64,000 nt of DNA from NCBI GenBank assembly GCA_958450365.1, contig CAUEEP010000736.1, positions 558,001 to 622,000 on the forward strand. The letters are read 5' to 3'. The position numbers and the translations under genes were made by a program. The notes under the pieces are model-generated. The model was given only the letters and a program-made list of their open reading frames with translations. It had not been told where the DNA came from and did no database searches. This document shows positions 37,301 to 47,400 of this stretch, piece by piece. The first letter of the stretch is position 1. Each line of letters starts with the position of its first letter. Source of the DNA: Mesorhabditis belari. Lineage: Eukaryota; Nematoda; Chromadorea; Rhabditida; Rhabditidae.

Positions 37301-37741
37301 CCCCCCATCTCCACCTGTCTCCTCATCTACTCCTCCACTCTATGAGCATCTTCTCAATCTTTCTAATTCTAGATCCCTCCATGATCCCCTTCTCTCAGTC
37401 TCTTTCAACAATTAACCATCTCGATTCTCTTAGATCTCTATCTTCTCCTTTCTCTCCTCTATCACTAACTTTGAATTTCCTCTTTTCTTCTCTTTTCCCC
37501 ATAACTTGTTCACCTTTCTTCCCTTCCATCGTCTTCTTTCCCTTCGCATCTTCCTTCATTAACACCTTTCCCTCAACTGCTCTAATCCTTCTCCATTCCA
37601 CCACTTGTCAGTCTCCCCCTCTCCTCCACAACTCTCTAATAATTCTCGATCAATTTTCAGCCAGCTCAACGTCGTGCTTCTCAGCTTCTCCGTTCGTTGA
37701 AGACGCACAAGTCGACAAAGAAGACAGGGAAAGCCGAGTGA
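34388..37741 (+). CDS. rpl-28: Large-subunit ribosomal protein eL28
   Basis: This is a component of the cytosolic 60S subunit. Exons 34388-34479, 34528-34597, 35227-35388, 37661-37741 join in frame to 134 residues, close to the 137 of human eL28. Recognisable parts are the N-terminal WQIIRNNSSFL, KFSTEKFNL, RFNGLINDKAIDI, SVHTTTVRGNNPRAALRKV, and the basic C-terminal helix QRRASQLLRSLK. The last exon is separated by a 2.27-kb intron, very unusual for a gene of this size here; it is filled with minisatellites and a fold-back. Intron 2 carries a tRNA-like fold-back. An AATAAA lies about 85 nt after the stop. Confidence 0.95.
34676..35131. repeat. Fold-back element with a tRNA-like segment in each arm, in rpl-28 intron 2
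   Basis: The whole 455 bp is an imperfect inverted repeat centred near 34905. Each arm contains a tRNA-like block: on the minus strand at about 34812-34868 (TGGTGTAATGGTTG as A-box region, GGTCCGAGTCC as B-box) and on the plus strand at about 34965-35027 (TGGTGTGATGGTTA, GGTTTGAGCCC). The outer arms match through TTGCTAAAGATACCCTTTCC and GGAAAGGGTATCC...AGCAA. It resembles two head-to-head tRNA-derived SINEs. An acceptor stem was not demonstrable, so it is not called as a tRNA gene. Confidence 0.75.
35506..35812. repeat. 17-bp minisatellite in rpl-28 intron 3
   Basis: About 17 copies of TTCTTATAAAGTACGCC, a few shortened. Confidence 0.95.
36640..36845. repeat. Fold-back element in rpl-28 intron 3
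   Basis: The outer arms AGACATAGGAAAATTCCAAT and AATTTTCACATGTCT with inner GAACCTAATTTC/GAATTAGGTTCG are inverted repeats around a central TTGTCTACAAA..TTGTAGACAA. Confidence 0.65.
36885..37075. repeat. 31-bp tandem repeat in rpl-28 intron 3
   Basis: About six units built on AAGCTTGTTGAAGACATGCC followed by AACAATTCTAG. Confidence 0.9.
37205..37320. other. GC-rich island in rpl-28 intron 3
   Basis: A sharply GC-rich stretch (GGCGGCCCGG...CAACGGGCCCCCCC) within otherwise AT-rich intron, with GGCCCG and CGGGCC able to pair. Function unknown; a structured intronic RNA or an enhancer are possible. Confidence 0.3.
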
Positions 37742-38411
37742 TCTCTCTTTACATTTCCATCCACACAGATCGTCGCTCCTTTCCCCCGTTTTGTTATTTC
37801 ATTCCCATCGTTGATTACATTGAATAAATTTATTCAAATTTTTGATTGTTTTACGTAAATGAGAGAAAATTTTTTATGATTTTTGAAAGGAAAATGATTA
37901 TTGATTAGAATTTTGTAAGAAAAGTGAAATCTTATAAAAGCTTTTCAATATTATAAAAGCTTTCCTATCTTATAAAAGCTTTCCAATATTATAAAAGCTT
38001 TCCAATCTTATATCAGTTTTTTTTCTTTATTCTATTAGATTTAATGTTTACAATACGGTTATACTTGTTTAAAAACTAAAATTGATATTATAATTTTCTT
38101 ATTTTCTAATTTTGATTAGAAGTGCCTTTAACGGCCAATCGAAAAAAATCCGTTAAGAGGGCTTTTTGGCTGGTTTAAAGATGTGAGTTTCAACTCGTCT
38201 TATTCTATTTTTATTTACACAACACTGCTATATTTAAAACACTAGTATTTGTCCGTCTTTGCAGCGATTTTTTCGTGTTTTCACCAAGCTAAAACTTCTT
38301 TAAAAGAATAGTATGAACATTTGCTTTTTGAATGCTTTTTTTGAATTTTGAATTGCTTTTTATCTTTGAACATAACCGTAATCAAGTGTTCTACTTTTGC
38401 AAAAACTCAAA
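37742..38411. other. Intergenic between rpl-28 and trk-1
   Basis: It holds a short AAAGCTTTCCAATCTTATA array (about 37935-38015) and, at about 38110-38310, a dispersed repeat also present after trk exon 1 (shared GGGCTTTTTGGCTGGTTTAA and GTGTTTTCACCAAGCTAAAA). No gene seen. Confidence 0.6.
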
Positions 38412-38418
38412 ATTTCCA
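38412..38418 (+). promoter_or_regulatory. Probable spliced-leader acceptor of trk-1
   Basis: TTTCCAG ends 11 nt before the start codon ATG at 38431 (a nearer ATG at 38422 is out of frame and stops after three codons). Confidence 0.5.
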
Positions 38419-38430
38419 GTGAATGGTTGA

Positions 38431-41400
38431 ATGGTGATTCTCGAATTCCTATTGGCGGTGGCCGTTTTCGGCGATGGCGTTCACGGGGATGGCTGTGTTT
38501 ACGAGAAACGCCGAGCCATCTGCGATCAAATCCCGTCAACTCTTCCCACGCAAATCACAACTCTAAACCTGACGAAATGCCCGACAAACATCACATCATC
38601 TCTACCAAACATCCAAACAATTCACCTCTCCTGCCCACTAGATTGGACACTTTTCCCAAATCTCACAACAATTTACTTTTCCGGTGATCACAAAGTTCTC
38701 AATTGGATCGATTTCTCAGTGCCCAGCTCGAGAATTACAAGAAATCTCTATTTACAAACAAATCTATCGTGTGAATGCGAAAATCAATGGCTTGTTCAAT
38801 CGAAAAATTCACATTCCCAGTCCCTATTGGGCCTTCCTGTCGTAAATATTTCATCGAATTGGACCTGTGATTTTACACGATGCTCACAAGAAATCATTCG
38901 TTTTCCCAAAGAAAGGATTCTTGAATTAGGAGATACATTGGAAATTGAGACGAAAATACCGAAAAGTGGGGAAAAAAACTTGAAAACTTATCCATTCTTT
39001 CGTTATTTGTCGCAAACAACTCCACGATTTGAGGAAATTTTCGACGAAGAGCAATCGATTGTGAAATTTCGTATCGAGAACGTCACAAAGGAGCATATGG
39101 AACGAGTAGCGTTTTCCTGTTGGACGTGTCGAGTGCCGCAGACCGAAATTCTTACAGTGAGTTGATAGTTTACTTTGATTTACTTTACATTCAACACATT
39201 AGTCGTCTTATTCCATTTTTTTAAAAGCAACACTGCTATATCTAAAACACCAGCATTTGTCTGTCTTTACGGCTATTTTCTCGTGTTTTCACCAAGCTAA
39301 AACTTCTTTAAAAAAGCTTAGAATAGCTCTAGTTGTAATTTAAGTAAAATTTTTTGAAAAAACCCGGGTGGGTGGATGATCCGGGAATCGAACCCGGAAC
39401 GTGTGGGTTGTAGACCACTGTGCTCCCGACTGCGCCATGGTGCCTCTAAAGGCGGGTCGAAAAAAATCCCTTAAGAGGGCTTTTTGGCTGGTTTAAAGAT
39501 GCGAGTTAGATGAATTTACTACGGCATACGGAGCTAACTGAACCATGAAAAGATTCAAACCACTCTTTTCAGCACTTTTATTAATCTTAAATTACCGTAC
39601 ACCTTAATACGCCAGAAAAATCGGCTTTTTGGCTGGTTTAAAGATGTGAGTTAGATGAGTTAACACGTGCGCCAACAGGGCCCTTTTTGACTTGCCTCGT
39701 TTTCCAATTCATTTAGTGTAGAGCAAGAATTGCAATCCTGGGAGAAACATACCTAAAATATAGCACAAATCCCAAATGACTATCCCAGTCTTTACCGTAT
39801 CCATTCACTAATTATTCTACTCCAAACCTGCAATCAATTTTTTTGTGATTTCACTTTTTCAGTTCTTTTCTTCTTAATTACCATAAGTGCTTCAAAAATT
39901 GAACTCTTCTAAGCTCTGATTACAAATCATTCATTCAGAAAATCATATTTTTTAAAAAAATCCTTGTTTTTGGGCAAAGAATTCTAATATTTTTTTCGTT
40001 CTCTCAAGGGATTTACTCTCAATAAACAAATATGGGTGACTATTTTCAATCAAAAAGAAAAACTTCTCAAGGCTTTCATTTCAGTCAAAAAAAAACATCA
40101 TTTCACTCCCGAAAAACCGGCGCAAAAATTGCTTTTATATTTTTTTTTTTCGCGCAGGCGCACTTTTTAGACAACTACTGTGGATATGGTCGACCAGTCG
40201 CGTCTTCTTTTTAGTCTTCTTCGTCTTTTTCTCTCAATTACACTTTTGGTACCAAAAAATACTAGATTTCAAGGGCTAACATTTGCTAGCGCATCACTCG
40301 ACAATTACTCGATCTATTACTCGAGTAAAAAAATAGACACTTTCGATGAGGGAACTTTTGCTTTTGATGAGTTTGGAAATGCGATCGTGCCACTCAGCAA
40401 TGATGGGAATGACTTAAATGAAAGCAAAATCATATTTTTTTTAAAAATCCTTGTTTTTGGGCAAAGAATTCTAATATTTTTTCGTTCTCTCAAGGGATTT
40501 ACTCTCAATAAACAAATATGGGTGACTATTTTCAATCAAAAAAAAAACTCTTTTCGATCAAGAAATCTTTCCCATCAAATTTTTATGTGGATTAGAGTCG
40601 GGCAAAAGATTTTGATTAACGAAAATTTCTTCTATATTTTCAGTATTTAGATTAGAACCTTTTTTTTGGTTATACAATAGACGAAAATAGTGAACACATT
40701 AGCAAAAGCTTTTAAAACTTTTTAAAAACGCCTTTAAAACCCTGTAAAAACCCTTTAAAACCCTTTAAAAAACGTTTAAAACATTATCTTAGTCAATTGA
40801 CTTTTTAATTAAAAATTTGTTGAAAAGCATGGTTGTCAATGTAGTTTTTTTTTTACATAAAATAGTTTCCCGATACATCTCAACAACAGTTTATTCTATT
40901 TATTCCATTTCCCCCCCACTTTTTCTCCCCATTTTATTGAATTTTCTTTTTCTTATTCGGCTTTTTGATGCCAATATGAAATGGATATTTGAGGCGAAAG
41001 TGGAAAAGAAAAAAAAAGAAAACAAATTAACGAGCCAAGTTGAAAGAAAGCAGTAATGTGATTAGTTAAAGAGAGAAATCGGGAGTGGGACAAATGCGAC
41101 CTTTTTTTGCGCACTCGGACATTTGCGTACCTTTTTTTCCGCACTTAGCCCATTAGCGCACGTTTTTTCGCGTTTTAAAAAAGCTCTAAAAGCTAATATT
41201 AACCAATTTCTATTCCAAAAGTTGTTTTGTTTTTCTAGGTAATTTGAGGGTATCGAATTCAAAATTTTGACATAACAGAGCGTGTGGAACCAATTTGAAA
41301 GAAAAAACGGCTAGGTCAAATTACAGAAAATTGTTGATTTTTCTCTTTGTATAACTCGATCCGTTCGCTTCCACAAGCTCTGATATACCAATAACTCCGT

Positions 41401-44400
41401 CCCTTCGCTTCCACAAGCTCTGATATACCAATAACTCCGTCCATTCGCTTCCACAAGCTCTGATATACCAATAACTCCGTCCATTCGCTTCCACAAGCTC
41501 TGATATACCAATAACTCCGTCCATTCGCTTCCACAAGCTCTGATATACCAATAACTCCGTCCCTTCGCTTCCACAAGCTCTGATATACCAAAATTTCGAT
41601 TCTACGCCCTAAAATTACCTAGAAAAACAACTTTTGGCATAGAAATTGGTTAATATTAGCTTTTTAGAGCTTTTTTAAAACGCGAAAAAAGGTGCGCTAA
41701 TGGGCTAAGTGCGGAAAAAAAGGTCGCATTTGTCCCACTCCCGAGAAATCAATTCAAAAAATAAATGAGCGTCAAAATTTGGAATATACAAATGGTCTCT
41801 TACCAAAATTGAACTGATTAGATTGAAAAATCTAATCTAATCAAAGAATTTAAAGCTTTATGGAGCTTTATGCACCATTGAATCATTGAATCATGATTCA
41901 AATCATTGAAAATCTGAGGAATTTCTTTCACATTGACTACAGTTTTAAAATGGATACAAATCCATGAATGTACAGAGTACAAGATTAAAAGTTCATTTGA
42001 AATCTTTTAAAAAAATAAAAATATCTTAGATATTTTACCAATCTTACAGTACTTTTTATTAGAAAATTTAAGAATAATACATGCTTTTTTTGAATCTAGA
42101 TCTAAAGCCTCTAAAGCCAGCTTCCAGGCTTCAATCTGTACTCTCAATTAGCACTTGATCATTCTTAAATGTACCCGAAATTCTCAAATACTTGAAGATC
42201 TTTCTTTACTCGACATCTTTCCTTACTTTAATAGATGAAATCTGAAAAGAAACGCCCTGGATATTCCCACCATTTCTTACATGCATTCAAAATGAAAATC
42301 TTTTAAGAAAACCGTTTTAAGTGCAAGCTAAAGTCAGACAAAACGGAGCATACTGTAGCTCAAGCCTATTTAAGCTCGCATTTTGTTGTCTCTATGAGAA
42401 TTTTCACAATTTCATCAACAAGTTCTCCAAAGTTTGTTCATCACTCATTGAAGTGAGCAAGAATTGTACAAATTGATGGGATGGGGCCTTTTAACTTGAG
42501 AGATCAAACTATGCTAGATCAAACTATTCTAGACCAAACTATTCTAGATCAAACTATTCTAGATCAAACTATTCCAGATCAAACTATGCTAGATCAAACT
42601 ATGCTAGATCAAACTATGCTAGATCAAGCTATGCTAGATCAAACTATTCTAGACCAAACTATTCTAGATCAAACTATTCTAGATCAAACTATGCTAGCGT
42701 TAGCCCCAAAACCCCAGTTTTTTCAGCTGATAATAAATATAATATTATTTAATATTATACTTCAAAATCTTTCCATATTTATCGTATAATTTATAATTTA
42801 TCCAAAGAAAGAGCGATCGTTAGCGGGGCTCCATATGATGCCTTTCCTGGTGTCTCCGCTCCTCCTCCTTTTCTCTCGATGAAATCTGAAAAGAAACGCC
42901 CTGGATATCCCACCATTTCTTACATGCATTCAAAATGAAAATCTTTTAAGAAAATCCCCTCTCTCTATCCACACAAATCCATTAATAAATGAAGAAATCG
43001 ATTTAAACTTTAAAGTAGATGAATAAGAAAATTGAATGTAAATATTATCAGCTTTTAGATCCGCGTGAGAGTGAATGTGACATTGTTGACTTTGGAAGAT
43101 ACTTTACATCGAGATCAGCACAATATTTTTGTGCATGGATGGCCGTTGAATGAGTTGACAATCACGCTCGTATCGGTTTGTGCAAAATAGAAATGGAAAA
43201 TTTGATAGTATTGGTATTCATTTGAAAGTTCATTAGACTTAAACAAAGTTGATTCAAAAAGAATATGACCAAGCAAACGATGACCAAGCAAACCATGGCC
43301 AAGCAAGCCATAACCAAGCAAGCCATGACCAAGCAAGCCATGACCAAGCAAGCCATGACCAAGCAAGCCATGACCAAGCAAGCCATGACCAAGCAAGCCA
43401 TAACCAAGCAAACCATGGCCAAGCAAGCCATAACCAAGCAAGCCATGACCAAGCAAACCATGGCCAAGCAAGCCATAACCAAGCAAGCCATGACCAAGCA
43501 AATCATGACCAAGCAAAAACTTGAGAATTGGATTGCCACGGAACAATTACCTAAGGAGTTTAAAGTTTGTAAGCTTTAAAGTTTGTAAGCTCTCATTGCT
43601 AGGGTTGTTTCAGGGAAGGTTTTCTTTGCCTGGCATGATCTGATCGTGATCTGGCAGTTGATTCAGCCTCTAGTCACTGGTTGGAACATTTCCACTGTAG
43701 CTCTAATCAATTTCTATAAAAATCACCTTATCAACTTTTAAATTGAAACAACAATTATATATGCTTTTGTATTTCGAAAGCATATATAATTGTTCCGACA
43801 TCCAGACTTGCTTTCCCCCCACCCCAATCAAGCCATTCTCTCACACCCACAACAAATCTCTCCTCCATTTCCTCCATTTCCTCCATTTTCCCATGTATTC
43901 TATAAAAATAAGAAACTTAATCATTGTTTTCCCCTTTGATTAATCAAAAGCTTTTAGAATAACAAGAAAAGTTGAGAGAAAAGAAATTTTGGAACTCAAC
44001 TTTAGAAGAAAACTCTTGAGTTTATGCCAATTTTTACGCTAATTTCTTCGCTTTAAAATTTTGATAATATAACAAGATGGGGATAAAGATTGAACTTTTC
44101 TATAAGGAGAAGTTGTAATTATCTTTTCGAAACAAAGTGATTTTTAGTTAAAGAAATCGATTCAGTGTGGATGTAAGCTGTTTAAGTAACTTGTTTTTGA
44201 GAAGGTTGATAGGAAAAGCTTACAACGAAGCGGATTTACTATATTTAGAAAGGGATTTGAATATTTTTCAAGTTTGAATCTCGTACCAAATCAAGTTCAG
44301 GATATCAGACTGAATTTCTTGAACTGACAAGATCGTACTTTTGTTGGGGATAAAGATAGAACTTTTCTATAAGGAGAGTTTGTAATTCTATGCATAGAGT

Positions 44401-47400
44401 AGCTTAAAGTTGCTTAAAACATATTAAAACTGTTGCTTAAAACTCTGGCCTATTAAATTCCATGTAGTAGAAATGATTGCTGATTGATTGCTCCACTGAT
44501 AGCAAGCCTATCAATCTATCTAGAACTAGAAGTCTATTAATATAATAAGTACCTTTTACTTTGATTTGTCACACCATTTTTGGAGAGATCAACCGTGTGA
44601 TTGTCACAGAATTTGTGCATCAGGTGATCCTCTCCTCTTTCTCTCCATCTCTCCTTTCAATCAGGTCACCCCAGGCAACTCTCTTATAAAATTATCGCAT
44701 TTCCATTTTCCTTCTAACAGTTCACTCTGTGAAATAATAAGAAAATTGGGGAACAATGGGGAAATAATGGACAAGATTAAAGGATTACGGTAACATCATT
44801 TAAGCTTACAAGTTCGACTTTTTGAAAAAAGTAAATTGAAGATTGAAAAAATGAAAAAGCAAATGAAGCAAAGAAATAACAAAAAAAAAAGTGAAGAGAA
44901 ATTGTTGATAAATAAAAGATTTTGAAATTGATTTTTAGAATGATTCTTTTTGGATTGATGAGCAACATGAGCTCGGTGATGAAATGATCAACTTCCGAAA
45001 TGAGTCACTTTATCTAAAACATATGTAAAGTTTGAAAAAGCCTTTTTTTTTATCACAAAGTAATCACTGTTATTATTGATTTTAATCAAAGATTTACAGA
45101 GAAATACCTAGAATTTATGAGGAATTTGTTGAATTCAAATATTCTTGACTTAGAGGATTCACTTGACCTCACTTCGTCCCATCAATCTTCAAATTTAGTC
45201 ACTCATTTTACTACATGAAAGAATACACTCTCTACGCTCGTCAATGCAGCACTTGTGAGCATGATTTGCCAAGGTTTTACTTCAAAAATCTGAATAAAAT
45301 TAAAAAAAAAAATCAACTATTTAAGAGGTAACTTCTCGCTCCGTGTTTGCACAAATGTTTCCTGTGCAGAGAAAACGATTCACCTTGCCACTCATCATCA
45401 ACCAATGGTTTTTAAGCTTTTAGAATTTATAGAGTAACTTTTATTCAGCTACCACCCACTCGAATCCAACCAAAACCATCAACCACGATCTCTCTATGGC
45501 CTTTCTTAATCATCACCCCATTTCTCGTTCTTTGCGCTTTCTGTGTTTACATGAAAAACTCGACTTTGGTATTATAAAAGAAAACTAATGATAGAAATGA
45601 TAAAAAATGATTTTAGTCGAAACTAATGCGATTCTTGAGAATCTCCAATGGAAAAAAGCCGGGCGATGGAAAGATCAGAATAAGAGTAAGTTTTTTTTTT
45701 TTTAAACTCCTACTCTACTCCACGAAATCATCATCAAATTGACATTATCGATTGTTTTTGCTTATCATTCAACCTCAAACCAAATGATCTCTAAGTAAAC
45801 CCGTACGCTTTCCAATGATGCATAAAGTATGAGCAAATTCTCACTACCAGTTTCAAGAACCCTTCACCATCACACATTTTTGGAGTTCTTGAAATGAAAT
45901 TGAAAGTAATTTTGATTGAAAAGTGTATCTATGAGAGTTTTTTTTTAAGTCGAAAATGCAAGATTTCTCGCAACGCTTTCGGAGAACATCAAGAGCTACA
46001 GAAGCCACCGAGGAGACGACTCTCCGAATGGAGGAAAGAGGAAGTCTTTGCGTCAGGTTAAAGTAAATCAGTCTAAAGAAAACAGAAATATTTCAGCGAT
46101 TACACTGGTCATCTCATCCCTGTCATCAGTCTCGGCAATGTTCAGATAAAAGAGAAAATTGGGCAGGTAAGCAAAGAGAAATTGAAAGAGAAAATTAGCA
46201 ATCTCTAGGGTGCTTTTGGTGAAGTGTATCGTGGTGTTTGGACGTCATCAAATGATCGAGAAGTTGCTGTGAAGACAATTCATCAAGCAGACAATGAGAC
46301 TGAGAAAGAGGCGCAGGTTCAAAGCATCTACTATATATAAAGGGACTCAGATGTCTGTCTGTCTGCCTGCCTGTCTGTCTGTCTGTTTGTCTGTCGAACC
46401 CGGATCATATGGGCGATAGATCGGCGCGTTATTCATTGCAACAAAAGCCGTTACGGGGTTTTTTCAGTTGGTTTATTGTTATAAACTTTAAAAAATCTTC
46501 TTGATTGCTTAATAACTAATAACTAAATCTACTAAGAACTAAAAATTGTAGCTAAAAAAAGCTGTAAAACTTTTTTAGCTCTTTTCTTAGCCTTGTTGCT
46601 GTGTTTTAATGCTCAAAAAGTCATCTAATAATCGAATAATAATAATATTAATGCTTAATAATAATAATAGCACTTGAAATCTTTAGGTACTTTCAAAACT
46701 AGATCATCCAAACATCGTTCGTCTCTTTGGAATGACGAGAGATGGAAATCGAATGCTCTTGATTTTAGAGATGATGAATCTAGGTAAACTGAATAAGTGA
46801 CTTGTAACAAAATAACGAATTCCGTCTTCTAGGTGACTTAAAGAACTACTTACGCCAACGAAAACCTCATCCATCAAACTATAGCCAATTCCCGCCACCC
46901 CTTGAATTGAAAGAGCTGCTATTCATCATTAGAGAAGTAAGTTTTAAAAAATTCCGCGAAATTCTATACAAATTTTTCAGATTATTCAAGGACTATGCTA
47001 TTTAAACTCTCAACAAATTGTGCACAGAGATTTGGCGGCGAGAAATTGTTTAGTCTCTGGAGAGGATGATTCAAGGATTTGCATTCCAGCGAATCGACCA
47101 CCGTCTTGTGTTAAAGTAACTCTAAACAAATCAATAAACTTTAAACAAATCAATAAACTCTAAGCAAATCAATAAACTCTAAGCAAATCAATAAACTCTA
47201 AGCAAATCAATGAACTCTAAACAAATCAATAAACTCTAAACAAATCAATAAACTCTAAACAAATCAATAAACTCTAAGCAAATCAATGAACTCTAAACAA
47301 ATCAATGAACTCTAAGCAAATCAATAAACTCTAAACAAATGAATGAATCAAATCAATCAATGAACTTTAAACAAATCAATGAAATCTAAGCAAATAATTG

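Noticed and set aside
37342..37827. 161-codon open frame over the last rpl-28 exon
   Set aside because: It is a Ser/Phe-rich shadow of a pyrimidine-rich intron end and reads the rpl-28 exon in another frame.
41349..41590. CRISPR-like regular 40-bp periodicity
   Set aside because: Direct tandem repeat with no variable spacers, in a nematode genome.
41311..41591. Three overlapping minus-strand frames with repeated peptide
   Set aside because: The 40-bp minisatellite is read in all three frames; a tandem repeat artefact.
43115..43579. Long open frames on both strands over the 15-bp array
   Set aside because: Explained by the multiple-of-3, stop-free repeat unit.
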